A stretch of 64,000 nt of DNA. It comes from Flaccisagitta enflata. Its lineage: Eukaryota; Chaetognatha; Sagittoidea; Aphragmophora. The translations under genes and the position numbers were made by a program. The notes under the pieces were generated by a model that had not been told where the DNA came from, searched no databases, and saw only the letters and a list, made by a program, of their open reading frames with translations. The stretch spans positions 92,504,001 through 92,568,000 of the forward strand of contig OZ231126.1 in the NCBI GenBank assembly GCA_965153355.1, read 5' to 3'. Position 1 is the stretch's first letter. Every line of letters begins with the position of its first letter. Below, piece after piece: positions 1 through 10,546 of this stretch.

Positions 1-124
1 GCACCCTGAATACACGTTTTTCGCGTTTTCAATGCGAGCGTGACATCTCAAGCGTGACAGACCGACAGACCAATGGACCAACGGACAAAGCCTCTTATAG
101 AGTTGCATGTCCGCAATTAAAAAC
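1..124 (+). repeat. Hairpin-word element, partial (right end only)
   Basis: The fragment has the right half of the dispersed hairpin-word family: a run of GACC/GACGGAC-like units, then CCTCTTATAGAG, then the terminal near-palindrome AGTTGCATGTCCGCAATT at 101-118 followed by AAAA. The left half lies outside the window. Family membership rests on shared order and wording with the copies at 1731, 17763 and 59040. Confidence 0.6.
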
Positions 125-1023
125 AGATCAAGAGATATATATTGTCTTTTATTTGATACATACATTCTTCATTTTTAAATTGAAACAATTTGGTCATCAA
201 AAGACAGAAAACTGAAAATATGCCAAAATTGAGCAAAATATGCGCATTCTGGGCCAAAATGCGCGTGCAGGGCCACTTTCACGTAACAGAAGTGGTCATA
301 ATCCCCTCAGACCATTCCCATCGAATTCTACAGCCTCATTTTAGTCGATTTCAAAGAGGAAATAACGTTTTTTATCCTTTACAGAGTTGAAAAAGCAAAA
401 AAAATGGCCAAAATGCTGATTACGGGGCCCATATGCTCGATCAGGGCTGGGGGCGGTGCGGGATCCCGTCAGATTTCGCCATTTTTGACCTCAGAATCGG
501 ATTCTACGGGTCGAAAACCTTGGAATATGTTTCATGGTATCACTTATTGTAAAAACTTTGACTTTTGTCGATTTTTTGAGCCCAGTTAGTGAGTGGTGTT
601 ACATTCAAGCTTTAAAGTTGATCCGGAGGGGCAGATGTTTTTCCCATATGATCCCTGCCTCTCTATCTCTCTCCCTCTCCTGCCACATCCGGCCCTGTCT
701 GGTTATTTTATCCTTATCGAATTGACTTGATGTATCAATATTATTGAAAAATTTCTACAGTCACTGTTGAGAGGCTCTTCGTGGCACAGTTGATTGTTCC
801 TCCTGTTTGTCTGCCTTTGACTGACACTGTGTTTGTTTCTTTGTCTGATACTTACCTTTCTGATTGCCAGTCAGTGTGCCTGGCTATTCGTCTTTTAGTT
901 TTAATGTATTTCTTCTGTCTGTCTGTCTGTCTTCTCGGTTGTTGAGCGCGCGTCTGTCTCGGTCCGTGTCTACCTGTCTCCGTCTCCATCTGTCTGTCTC
1001 TCTCTCCGTCTGTCTGTCTCTCT

Positions 1024-1251
<228 letters not shown>

Positions 1252-1730
1252 TTTTCTGTTACTGTGTCCTGAGCAACTACTTTTTTTTCATAAGGTCGCC
1301 GTGAATCGATCAATGAATGTGAAAACACTTTTCTGCAAACATCCTACAGAAGTCCCAGGACGACCACGACGATCGTGATGTGGCCGGCTGGATAAAATGG
1401 TTACCCCTCTTTTGAAATGAATTCGCACACTTTTCATCTTTGTTCGAGGTTGTAAAACCGCTTCGCTTTTTAAAAATGAGTAAAAAACGTTTTAAAAAGA
1501 GCTTTAAAAAAGTTAATCGTCGAATTGATTTTCACTTTGCCCCTACCGATGGCTAGCCTCATTCTTTCTCCCACTTTTTCTCTCTCCGGCTGCAGACTGC
1601 GATGAATATGTGGCTTGGACGAGATGAGGTTTAGTCACTGACTTGGGGTGTATTTCCACTATTTCCAGTCCCGACAACAATCGCGATTGTTCCCGTTAAT
1701 CGCGTTTACAGCGTGAACACTATCAAACGA

Positions 1731-1964
1731 GTGATGCGAGGTCACAATATTGTCGCAGATGGGTGGGCAGGGTCATCCAAGTGATCCAACCCCTATCCAT
1801 AGTCCACAGCCTCCTTATCAAAAGACATACCCAAAAAGCTCCTCAAAACGCTCATTTTCCCATTTTCGAACTCATGTGTAATGGATCAATGGATGGACCG
1901 ACGGACCAATGGATGGACATTGGACAAAGCCTATAAAAGTGTTGTGTGCCCACAACTACAAAAT
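1731..1964 (+). repeat. Hairpin-word element, GTGACC-type, diverged
   Basis: The left end reads TGATGCGAGGTCACAATATT, followed by the conserved GGGTGGGCAGGG block. The right part has GGACCGACGGACC units, CAAAGCC and the terminal hairpin around GTTGTGTGCCCACAAC at about 1941-1956. It is the same subfamily as 17763-17993 and 59040-59763, but older: the left word GTCGCAGAT no longer matches the hairpin well. Confidence 0.65.
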
Positions 1965-1971
1965 CTATGGG

Positions 1972-2117
1972 TCAAACGGCGTTGTCAAACGGCGTTATCA
2001 AACGGTGTTGTCAAACGGCATTGTCAAATGGCGTTGTCCAATAACGTTGTCCAATAGCGTTGTCAAATGACATCATCAAATGACATTGTCAAACGGCATT
2101 GTTAAACGGCATTGACA
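1972..2117 (+). repeat. 13-bp minisatellite
   Basis: About eleven tandem copies of a 13-bp unit of the form GTTGTCAAACGGC, with drift (ATTGTCAAATGGC, GTTGTCCAATAAC). It directly follows the hairpin-word element at 1731-1964. Confidence 0.85.
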
Positions 2118-2350
2118 GTCTACAAAGTTTCAACCAAATCAGTTGAAAAATATCAAAGTTATGCAAATTTTTCGCTTTTAGGTGGTAGGCTGGTTAGGTG
2201 GTAGGCCAGTTTGGCCATTTAACATCTTTATGAATCACAAACATATATTGAGTCCTTCCATTTAGATATTTCATACCAAGTTTCAACCAAATTTGTTGAA
2301 AAATGCCAAAAGCATGCACATTTTCCACTTTTAAGCCAGTAGGATGGGTG
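2118..2350 (+). repeat. TTTCAACCAA repeat family, copies 1a/1b
   Basis: A partial and a fuller copy of a unit of about 150 bp. The shared order is a GGTTGGTAGGC-like block, TTGAGTCCTTCCATTTAGA, CCAAGTTTCAACCAAAT, GTTGAAAAATGCCAAAG and ACTTTTAGGC. Other copies lie at 6355-6510 and 6967-7165. No coding capacity or termini were identified. Confidence 0.7.
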
Positions 2351-2430
2351 GGTGGTAAGCAGCTTCGAAAAGGTTTTTTGAAGGGGCGGTCGAATTCGAT
2401 CGATATAATCTATTTTTTCGTCCATCCGGT

Positions 2431-2946
2431 TTGCGTGCTTCGCATAGCAAAAAATTTGACTTTCTTCTCGTCCCGCTAATCCAATATGGAATAAAAAAAA
2501 TCATGAAGATGACCGTTTTCTTTTTCTCAAAATTCCTTCATCTTCCGTTTTTGTTTTGGCCTTAAAGTTTACTCAGATTTCCCAGAATTCAGCAAAATCC
2601 TGTATAGTCTTGTTACAAAAGGAACAATTGTTAGTTTCAGAAAACTTTGATTTTCATAAAAATAAATTAAAATATCAGAGCATAAGTTACGTAAGAGCTT
2701 GAGAAAAAGCAAATTAACAATTCTCTGAAGAGCAGAAATTTATAAAAGCTAATTCCAAGAAGATGAGTTTACTTTTTTATCCCATTGTAATATACAAATT
2801 AGGCTCTCAAAAACAATTTTCTAAAAAACGGAAGATGATCGATTTTTGATGAAAGAAAAATGGTAAGGGTCCTAAAATTAGCCACTCCACATTAGGCAAA
2901 GAGGATGAAAAGATATAAGCAACTTTTGCTATGTGAAGCACCCAAC
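2431..2946 (+). mobile_element. Non-autonomous hAT-like transposon, copy 1 (GTGCTTCGCATAGC type)
   Basis: Terminal inverted repeats GTGCTTCGCATAGCAAAA on the left and TTTTGCTATGTGAAGCAC on the right enclose AT-rich non-coding DNA. A perfect 8-bp duplication CATCCGGT flanks it (2423-2430 and 2947-2954). A second, inverted copy of about 500 bp lies at 16086-16588 and also has 8-bp duplications. Eight-bp duplications are typical of the hAT superfamily; the superfamily call is inferred because no transposase is encoded. Confidence 0.85.
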
Positions 2947-3106
2947 CATCCGGTGGACGAAATGGTGATGCCTTTTTTCGCCTGGTCAAAACAAAAAGTC
3001 GATACGAAATGAGACAATGAGCGGCAATGATGCCATTATCAATGGTACACAATGGTGCCGATCGATTTCCCTATCTTTTTTCTCTTCCTTATCCTCTTTC
3101 TCGTCA

Positions 3107-3110
<4 letters not shown>

Positions 3111-3194
<84 letters not shown>
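3111..3194 (+). repeat. (CT)n microsatellite
   Basis: Pure TC/CT run of about 84 bp. The 127 bp between it and the next CT tract contain CTGTCTGTCTGCC-like degenerate repeat and nothing coding. Confidence 0.97.
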
Positions 3195-3197
<3 letters not shown>

Positions 3198-3319
3198 GAC
3201 ATTTAAAAAGATGAAACGACTGTTTGTCCGTACGTCTGTCTGTCTGCCCTGTCTGCCCTTCTTCTTTATCTAGCATATAATGATGTGAAATGTGAAATGA
3301 AAAGTCTCGACGGAAGTAT

Positions 3320-3430
<111 letters not shown>

Positions 3431-5994
3431 GGCTGGAACATTAGAGCGGATGAAGAAAAATGGAAACAGTTTTCAGAACAATTACGTTTAAGACTATCCA
3501 AAGCCACACAGATTATTTCTACACCTGGAGAATCCATAGATACGAGGTACAAAAAATATTATGGAGAACTAACTAGTAGTGCATATATGACTATCGGCAA
3601 AACGACCTACAAAAACAATCATAAGGTCAAAATATCAGACAAAGTTAAAATCTTAGAGAACGAGAAAAAACACTTGAAGAATGAGATTCAGAAGGAAAAG
3701 GACCATCAAACCAAATCTGGTCTCATCATCAGATACAAAGACATACAGTCAGAAATCTTGGACATAATGACGCAAGAAAAAGTAATTGCAGTTCAGGAAA
3801 AATTAGGAAAAATTATCAACGATGGCAGCAAAAATGCCCTGTGGGCGGAAAAAAGAAGAATGTCAAGGAACCCCGCGCTTGAATCATTAGCCTTAAAAAA
3901 TGAACAAGGCATAAGGGTATATGACCCAGAAACCATTAAAGAACAAACAGCAGTCTATTTTGAGAATCTCTTTAAACCAAAACCCAGCCCACACCATCCA
4001 TATCACACATATGTCCGTACAAAAATGATTGAGTATTCCTCTGATAGAAACCACGAGGATTTCCTGTACAACAAGACACCAACTCGGCAAGAAATTGCTG
4101 ATATCATTAGAAAAAAGAAGAATGGCAAATCCACTCCCGATATCAAAAATGAAATGCTGAAACTGACAGGTGAGGCAATGATTGAATTCTTATTTCCCCT
4201 AATCAAAACAATCTGGGAAGAAGAAAGCATTCCGACAATATGGAACAGAGGAATTATAACTTGCATTTATAAAGGCAAAGGAGACAAAGAAGACTTAACC
4301 AATCACCGTGGAATCACTACGTCATCAGCTATTGGCACGATAATTGAAACCATGATAGATAATAGAATAGAACATCTTGTAAAAATGACTCCTGCCCAAG
4401 GTGGTGGAAAGAAAGGGTCATCTTGCTATGATCATCTTTTTATCCTTCGTGCTATCATCGACATCAGCTTAAAAGAAAAACGAACAACTTATATTACCTA
4501 CTACGACGTAAGCAAAGCATACGATACTGTTGATAACCAGGATCTCTTAGTAACAATGTGGGATAAAGGTTTACGTGGCAAGAGTTGGCGCATTCTTAAA
4601 AATCTCAATACAAATTTAACGACTTCCGTAAAGACAAGATTCGGTCAAACGCGCGAAATAAAAATGGAAATAGGGGGCAAACAGGGTTCTCGATTGACAG
4701 GAAGAATGTTTGCGAAAATGATGGATCTAATAGCTGAAGAATTGGATGAAGAAAAATTGGGTTTCAAAATAAATGAGGATTTTATAATCGACGTCCTTAT
4801 CTGGGTCGACGATGTTGTATCCTGCACAGAAGGCAGAATCAACCAAAAACAGATGCTTGATAAACTGGCTGAATTTGCCAAAAAACATAAATTGAAATGG
4901 GGACAGGCTAAATGCAAAGTCATGAAAGTGGGAAAACACTGTAAAACAACTGAAGAATGGAATTTAGGCAATATGCAAATAGAAGAAGCGGATAAATATA
5001 GATATCTAGGTGATATAATTACTCCTGATGGCAAAAACAATGAGAACCTTCAAGCCCGAAAAACAAAAATACAAGCAACCACTATAAACATCAATACCAT
5101 AGCTGCAGGAGAAACGCTTCACAGAATCGAAACATCCGTCCTGCTTGAACTTCATGATAAAATTAGCATTCCCGGGCTACTCAATAACTGCGAATCATGG
5201 ACCCTCTCTAAGAAAGAAGAATTAGAGTTAGAAAAAATCGAAATACAAGCCATAAAGTACCTCCTCGACCTTCCCCTCCACACACCCACAGTTGCAATCA
5301 TCTATACATGTGGCCTCTTGTACACAACACAACGGATCGATCAGATACAGTTGATTTATCTCCAAAAAATTCTGAAACGAGAAAATGTCAACTGGACCAA
5401 ACAGACGCTGAACATTCTGAAAGAGAAAAACATTGGATGGTATACTAAAATCATAAGTACCCTCCAGAAGTATGACTTACCAACAGACTTTGGTGTCATC
5501 GCGGCTGCACCCGTGGCAAGATGGGAAAATACGGTGAAATCAGTAATAGAGCTGAAGAACAAGGAAAGAATCAAGGACGACCTTTACAAGCAAGAAGATG
5601 GCAAAAACATCCCCAAAACAAAAACCAAGTCAATTATCGACAAAATCATCAGTCCTCTTTATATTAGAAAACCAGAGGATGAGATTCTTTATCTGACCAA
5701 AAATGAGACAAAATCGCTTATCATATCTCGTTATGGAATGCTTGAGTGTGGTATTAACTTTAAAGGGACAATGAGACCCATATGTACAACCTGTGATGTA
5801 GCTGACGATGAATATCATCGTCTAAATGAATGTTCACGATATGCTTCTACAAATCTGTTTAATAATTCTGAAAAGATTGATTTCAATCTCATTTATAGCT
5901 CCGAAATTGAAACTATTCGATCCATCATAGCAAATATTAAGCGTGTGTGGAACACAAAATGCGCAAATGGTGCAATGCACAAATAATCTCCCCG

Positions 5995-5996
<2 letters not shown>
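3431..5996 (+). mobile_element. 5'-truncated non-LTR (LINE) retrotransposon between two (CT)n tracts
   Basis: The element runs from the end of one CT tract to the start of another. It has coding-quality sequence up to the stop at 5984-5986 and then only about ten bases before the 3' CT tract. There is no poly(A) tail and no long 3' UTR. The endonuclease region expected upstream of the reverse transcriptase is missing, so the copy is 5'-truncated. Insertion in CT repeats on both sides suggests a microsatellite-targeted element; TC-repeat-specific LINEs such as Kibi in the Tx1 group have been described. An alternative is that CT expanded from the element's own tail and from chance 5' sequence. 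Confidence 0.85.
3587..5986 (+). CDS. Non-LTR retrotransposon reverse transcriptase (ORF2-like, N-terminally truncated)
   Basis: The ORF copies element RNA into DNA at the target site. The 799-residue frame from the first ATG shows the reverse transcriptase motifs in order: ITCIYKGKGD...NHRGIT; SCYDHLFILR; motif A YYDVSKAYD with Asp307; motif B GGKQGSR; motif C WVDD with Asp408-Asp409; then KWGQAKCKV and YRYLG. A C-terminal zinc knuckle C733-X2-C736-X7-H744-X4-C749 matches the CCHC knuckle at the end of L1-, Tx1- and I-group proteins. The frame is open without a stop upstream to 3431, and that stretch (NIRADEEKWKQFSEQL...) looks coding, so 3587 is only the first Met, not the original start. 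No apurinic-type or restriction-like endonuclease is visible. The intact 2.4-kb frame suggests a young insertion. The WVDD box in place of FADD is unusual but keeps both catalytic aspartates. Confidence 0.93.
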   Translation: MTIGKTTYKNNHKVKISDKVKILENEKKHLKNEIQKEKDHQTKSGLIIRYKDIQSEILDIMTQEKVIAVQEKLGKIINDGSKNALWAEKRRMSRNPALESLALKNEQGIRVYDPETIKEQTAVYFENLFKPKPSPHHPYHTYVRTKMIEYSSDRNHEDFLYNKTPTRQEIADIIRKKKNGKSTPDIKNEMLKLTGEAMIEFLFPLIKTIWEEESIPTIWNRGIITCIYKGKGDKEDLTNHRGITTSSAIGTIIETMIDNRIEHLVKMTPAQGGGKKGSSCYDHLFILRAIIDISLKEKRTTYITYYDVSKAYDTVDNQDLLVTMWDKGLRGKSWRILKNLNTNLTTSVKTRFGQTREIKMEIGGKQGSRLTGRMFAKMMDLIAEELDEEKLGFKINEDFIIDVLIWVDDVVSCTEGRINQKQMLDKLAEFAKKHKLKWGQAKCKVMKVGKHCKTTEEWNLGNMQIEEADKYRYLGDIITPDGKNNENLQARKTKIQATTININTIAAGETLHRIETSVLLELHDKISIPGLLNNCESWTLSKKEELELEKIEIQAIKYLLDLPLHTPTVAIIYTCGLLYTTQRIDQIQLIYLQKILKRENVNWTKQTLNILKEKNIGWYTKIISTLQKYDLPTDFGVIAAAPVARWENTVKSVIELKNKERIKDDLYKQEDGKNIPKTKTKSIIDKIISPLYIRKPEDEILYLTKNETKSLIISRYGMLECGINFKGTMRPICTTCDVADDEYHRLNECSRYASTNLFNNSEKIDFNLIYSSEIETIRSIIANIKRVWNTKCANGAMHK

Positions 5997-6071
<75 letters not shown>
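5997..6071 (+). repeat. (CT)n tract at the 3' border of the retrotransposon
   Basis: About 75 bp of CT starts ten bases after the reverse transcriptase stop codon. It continues the same strand sense as the 5' tract, as expected for insertion into one CT array. Confidence 0.97.
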
Positions 6072-6073
<2 letters not shown>

Positions 6074-6354
6074 GAATGACTCGATATAACAGACTATTTA
6101 TCTTTTAGTATTTATTTTGACCGCGTGCCATATACCGTTTCGTTTACTTAATTGTAATGGTACTTATGTACTGCTCAGTAACAATTCTTTTTGTTAAATG
6201 TGATGAACGCACATATTGAGCAATTAAATCAATCATCAATCAATCTCTGTCTTATCGACCTCTCCTCGAAAAAATGACCATTTCGTCCTGACTCGAAAAA
6301 ACTGGCCAAAAACCGATTCGAAAACAAAGTCGAAACATATCGAAGCTGCTTAGT

Positions 6355-6510
6355 GGGAGGTAGGCTAGTTTGGCTGGTTAGCATGCTGAAATTATTATAA
6401 ATTGCAAACATATGTTGAGTCCTTCCATTTAGAGACTTTATACTTAGTTTCAATCAAATTGGTTGAAAAATGCCAAAGTTATGAACGTTTTTCCCTTTTA
6501 GGCTGGTATA
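6355..6510 (+). repeat. TTTCAACCAA repeat family, copy 2
   Basis: Same block order as at 2118-2350: TAGGCTAGTTTGGCTGGTTA, TTGAGTCCTTCCATTTAGA, AGTTTCAATCAAATTGG, TTGAAAAATGCCAAAGTTAT. The flanking 6072-6354 holds nothing recognised; 6511-6966 includes the near-palindrome GGGGCCCCTAGGGGCCCC at about 6760. Confidence 0.7.
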
Positions 6511-6966
6511 GACTTAGACTCAAAAATTTTCCTAGGTCAGTCAGTAGCTCAATCTTTTGCATGGACCTGCTCAATGCTTTCAATATTGCACGTATCAAAT
6601 TTCAAGGTTCTGGCTCAAATACTTTAGAAGTTATGAACATTTGTTTGTACCATATCAAGCTGAAAAAATTCCAGGAGAATCTTAAAACTTACTTTTGAAA
6701 TATGGCCGACACAAAAATTTTTTAAGTTTTTTTTAAAAAGTGAAATTACAAGATTTTGGGGGCCCCTAGGGGCCCCTAAGAAGTTCAAAATTTTGGTCAA
6801 TGAGATGAACAGAGTTATGTGCATACACCAAGGTATCTTTCAGGACCAAATTCAAGCAGATTAGTTCAAGCTAGAGCCCAGGCCTTTACTACCTTCGGAC
6901 CGGCCGCATATAAAAGAGAAATAGGAAAATTCACAAGGACTCAGATTTAGGATCTGAGGTCAATAT

Positions 6967-7165
6967 CTAGCTGGTAGGCTGGTTGGGTAGTAGGCCGATT
7001 TGGCTGGTTAGCATGCTAAAATCTTTATAAATCAAATTCATATGTTAAGTCCTTCCATTTAGAGACTACATACCAAGTTTCAACCCAATTGGTTGAAAGA
7101 TGCCAAAGTTACGCACATTTTTCACTTTTAGGCTTATAGGCTGGTTGGGCCGGTTGGGGCGGTCC
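6967..7165 (+). repeat. TTTCAACCAA repeat family, copy 3
   Basis: The third copy has the same blocks (GGTAGGCTGGTTGGGTAGTA, AAGTCCTTCCATTTAGAGA, CAAGTTTCAACCCAATTGG). Copies 2 and 3 are about 610 bp apart in the same orientation. Confidence 0.7.
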
Positions 7166-8184
7166 GATCTTAACATATGCATAGGCTGCAGAGCGGCTTA
7201 CTCTAGTGCAACTTCACTCCGAATATGAAGCAAATCGGTCAAGGCGTTCAAAAGTTAACCTATTTTTAAAAGTGTGGACGACGACGACAATGACAAGGAC
7301 GACAACAACGACGACGACACCCACCCGCCTCGAATGATAGTCCGCGTCGGAATGGTATTCCGTCGCGGAGGAAAATTACTACCCCACAAGGGAGATAGTG
7401 AAGTGGATGAGCAAGCCCATGAATAAAGTGAGTGAGCAAATTGAGTGGCGCATAGTGGAGTGAACGATGTGAGCAAATGAACGTAGCGAGCGACCGATTG
7501 GACTATCAAATACGCGGTTATCTGTGACTAGAAACGCGTCCCTGGACTGGCCTAATGGTTTAGTGCAATCGAATCTCAAAACCAAGATTTACTTCTTAAT
7601 GTTCACATTCCTCATTTCCTCATATATATAAAATTCGATAAACTTTCTCAAAACAAATTAAAAACAGCTCTCTGAAATGGACGACCTTTGGCTTTATCTT
7701 TAGTCATCTGTAATAACTACTGATCATTTCAGAAAAACTTATATTCTCAATCAAAACAAATATGTGTCAAAGCAGTTAAAATTACCTGGTTGATCTGAAA
7801 CAATCTCTTTTAATTCCTGTAGAAGATATCTTAAAGGTTAACAAGCACAAAACCCCCCCAAAAAACTAGTGATTTTAGTTTCCTCAAAAATAAAAATTTC
7901 CATTTTTATAAGAAATTAGGATGATACAGTTTGAATAATGTAAAACATTGTTCGAGGGATCAGAAGTTTTCTGCAATGCTGTCACGTGCGGTTGGTTAGG
8001 GGCAACCATTTACAAATGAGTTTCACTACATTTACGAAATGTTCAACAGCGAAAAAAGTTGAAAAAGCGTGAACGATGGATTTACGGGCGAACGGACAAA
8101 CAGACTCACGGAGTCGATGACAAAACAGAAGCTGATTGCCCAAGAAAATTGTAAGATTTGACAAAACAAATGTACTATTTAAAC
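7166..8184. other. Unclassified non-coding stretch
   Basis: There is a short GAC-rich run (7273-7320) and AT-rich sequence. No open frame here has coding composition, and no inverted termini or target duplications were recognised. Confidence 0.5.
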
Positions 8185-8231
8185 TAGGCCGGATACACGG
8201 CAAGAGTCGCGGATGGCTGGGCAGGGGCAGT
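8185..8231 (+). repeat. Hairpin-word element, left-end fragment
   Basis: It contains GGCCGGATACACGGC, GAGTCGCGGATGG and TGGGCAGGGGCAGTA, the left terminus of the GGCCGGATACACGG subfamily. The body and right end are absent, and a hAT-like insertion begins at 8277. Confidence 0.7.
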
Positions 8232-8480
8232 ACTACCTAGGGAATAAGTCTACGTTCACCTATAATAGGTAACAGACTGAGCCCGATCAACAAGTAGGCT
8301 AATGAGGCAGTGCCTCAGGCCTCGCACTTTGGGGGGCCTCGCGCTTTGAGGGGGAAAAAAAGAAGGGGAAAGGAGAGAGTAAAAAAGAGAAAAGAGGAGA
8401 AAAAAGAGAAGAGGAAAGAAAAAAGAGAAGAGGAAACAAAAAAGAGAAGAGGATAGAGAAAGGTGACTTAAAAGAAAACA

Positions 8481-9060
8481 AGTCATCCAAGGATACCCGA
8501 TCCAAGGGTACCCGATGCCCTGCTTGGAGTGATCACCTGAAGAGGTGGAGTGAGAGCAGGGCAGCGGCCCCAAAGGACCGATGTCCTGTAAGACACAGGG
8601 GTGAATTTCCTTACGTCCTGAGAAGGCATATTTCAGGCCTTAGAGGCAATTTTCCATGATATTCAATGGGAGCTATGTATTTTCTACAATTTATTGTCAA
8701 TTTTCCATGTTATTCAATGGGAATTTCATTTTTTTGTCAATTTTCCATGTTATCCAATTGCTATTTTGCATTTTTTTTTTTTTTTAAATTTTCCATGTTA
8801 TTCGATAGAAAATGTGCATTTTTCTATTGTTTGTAAATTTTCCATGTTATTCAATGGGAAGTTTGCAAGTTGTCATTTTCCCATGTTATTCAATGGGAAG
8901 TTTGCATTTTGTCATTTTCCCATGTTATTCAATGGAAATTTGAGAATTGAGAAGGTTAGGGGGGGGAACGTACGGACGGACGTACGTACGTACGGACGGA
9001 CGTAAGGAAATTCACCCCTGTGTCCTACAGGACATCGGCCCTTTGGGGCCGCTGCCCAAA
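8481..9060 (+). mobile_element. GCAGCGGCC foldback element, copy 1 (internal minisatellite type a)
   Basis: Inverted repeats of about 57 bp: GCAGCGGCCCCAAAGGACCG at 8561 inward to TTACGTCC, and the complement at 8999-9055 ending GGGGCCGCTGCCCAAAAA. The left end also has the family leader AGTCATCCAAGG with CCCGATGCCCTGC. The interior is a tandem array of about 45-60 bp units containing TTTTCCATGTTATTCAATGG, unrelated to the arrays inside the other copies. Its right arm carries GGACGGACGTACGT repeats. Confidence 0.8.
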
Positions 9061-9321
9061 AAAGGAGAGGAAAAAGAAGGAGAAAAAAAACCTGATTTTT
9101 AGACTAAGTTGGGTTGCAGGTGGCTTGGGCCCCTGGTACAAATTTTCAAATCAGGGTCTGGTGCCCATTTCCACATCGAATCTTATATCTTTTAAAATGT
9201 TTAAAAAATGGGCCCAAAAACAAAAATCTCAAATTCTAACCAGGGATGTAAGGTTTGAAGACAAGACGTACAACCGCCAAAAATCACAGAATAATGCTAA
9301 AATCGATATTTCAAGAGAGAT

Positions 9322-9526
9322 GTTTGTAGTTGTGGACACACAACTCTATAAGATGCTTTGTCTGGCCATCCATCAGTCTATCAGTTTGTCATAATGATTG
9401 AGTCAAAAAGTGGAAAAACAATTGTTCTAGATGCTTCTTAAGTCATTTTGTCTATGGGGTAATGTGTGGATGGTGATTGGACGCCCCTGCCCACCTGTCC
9501 ACAACAAGATTGCAACCCCATGACAC
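9322..9526 (-). repeat. Hairpin-word element, word GTTGTGGAC
   Basis: The hairpin AGTTGTGGACACACAACT is at 9328-9345, next to CTATAAG. The distal partner GTCCACAAC is at 9497-9505 within CCCACCTGTCCACAAC, then AACCCCATGACA. The same G-to-A class change seen in the hairpin (GTTGTG rather than GTTGCG) is also present at the distal site. Confidence 0.75.
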
Positions 9527-9745
9527 TTGCTAAAACTACAGCTATATACAGGGGCCTCGCGGGAACGGTAGCCTCTGGCCTCGCACATGGTTGATCGGGC
9601 CCAGGTAACAGATACGCTTCAAATGATGATAGGTAGAAAAAATTGGTGAGATTCAGAAACTACTTTAAAAATGCTATCATTTGGGACCAATCCTGTTGTT
9701 GTGTCTCAAAGCGTTTAGAAATGAGAGCAATCTAAAGATGACTAC

Positions 9746-10538
9746 TACGTCTGTCAGGGTGCCCAGAAAAGCCAAAATTGAAGTTTGCCTGGCAAAAATA
9801 TTTTTCCTTTACAAAAATGCTTTCAAATGAGCCATTGCACAACCTTCAAATCAATTGGGAACCATCTTTAGGGTGAGGTTAAAGTTTACATTGAATTATC
9901 ATTGAAACGTATATCTCTATAATGCAAATTCTGTCTCTCTCATACAGTACGATGGGAGCAATAAGAGCAGTAGAAAGAGGGCCCTCTACATTCTCACTGT
10001 TTAAAGGAAGTACCCAAAGCTTTGGTTTTTCTGAAAGCTGATGGTCCAAGGTATTGAGTGAACACAAAATTCCAAATCAAGTGATTCATAACAAAACCGC
10101 CAATTGAAAACCAAGAATTGCATGTGGCGCAATAGCTCTGTTGATAGAGTGATGAACTTGAAAAATATAATTTCTCTCTCTTCAGTGTCACAGGTTCAAA
10201 TCCTGAGTGGTGCTGCACTTTTTTTCTTTTTGGTCAACAGTTAGAGCTAGAGGAATAAAACTATATTCACTCAAAGCTCTTGCTCATCAGCTTTCAGAAA
10301 AACCATAATTAAAGCTACTTCATTAGAATAGTGAAGCAGGAAATGACCCTCCATCTGAGGTTCTCATTGCTCCTATGGTACTGTACAAATCTATGGAAAC
10401 TTCAGCGTCACCCTAAAGATGGTTCTCAATTGATTTGAAAGTTGCGCAATAGCTCATTTGAAAGCATTTTTGCAAAGGAAAAAGAACTTTGCCAGGCGAA
10501 GTTCAATTTCGGCTTTTCTGAGCACTCTGACAGACGTA
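9746..10538 (+). mobile_element. Long-inverted-repeat transposon with 8-bp target duplication and an internal tRNA-like unit
   Basis: Terminal inverted repeats of about 130 bp begin TACGTCTGTCAG and end CTGACAGACGTA. A perfect 8-bp duplication ATGACTAC flanks them (9738-9745, 10539-10546). Inner arms also fold (CTTTGGTTTTTCTGAAAGCTGATG region against GCTCATCAGCTTTCAG). The insertion interrupts an older repeat whose wording (AAACTACTTTAAAAATGC, TTTGGGACCAATC) recurs in inverted form at 13950 and 14150. It encodes no protein. Confidence 0.82.
10124..10216 (+). ncRNA. tRNA-like (Pol III box A/box B) sequence inside a transposon
   Basis: A box A-like TAGCTCTGTTGA (10133-10144) with D-stem-like GCTC...GAGT precedes a perfect box B GGTTCAAATCC (10193-10203). 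The distance between them is longer than in a plain tRNA. A TPsiC-type arm around box B forms with one end mismatch, but I cannot pair an acceptor stem. It is probably a tRNA-derived SINE head or tRNA relic carried by the inverted-repeat element, not a working tRNA gene. Confidence 0.55.
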
Positions 10539-10546
10539 ATGACTAC

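Larger units (their letters stand above)
8277..9604 (+). mobile_element. hAT-like non-autonomous transposon, GATCAAC family, copy 1 (host of nested insertions)
   Basis: The termini are CTGAGCCCGATCAAC and GTTGATCGGGCCCAG, flanked by a perfect 8-bp duplication GTAACAGA (8269-8276 and 9605-9612). Subterminal sequence is rich in GCCTCGC-type GC blocks at both ends. A GCAGCGGCC foldback (8481-9060) and a hairpin-word element (9322-9526) lie inside. No transposase frame is present. Confidence 0.85.

Noticed and set aside
10124-10216. Functional tRNA gene
   Set aside because: Box A/B are present but no acceptor stem pairs, and the unit is inside a transposon.
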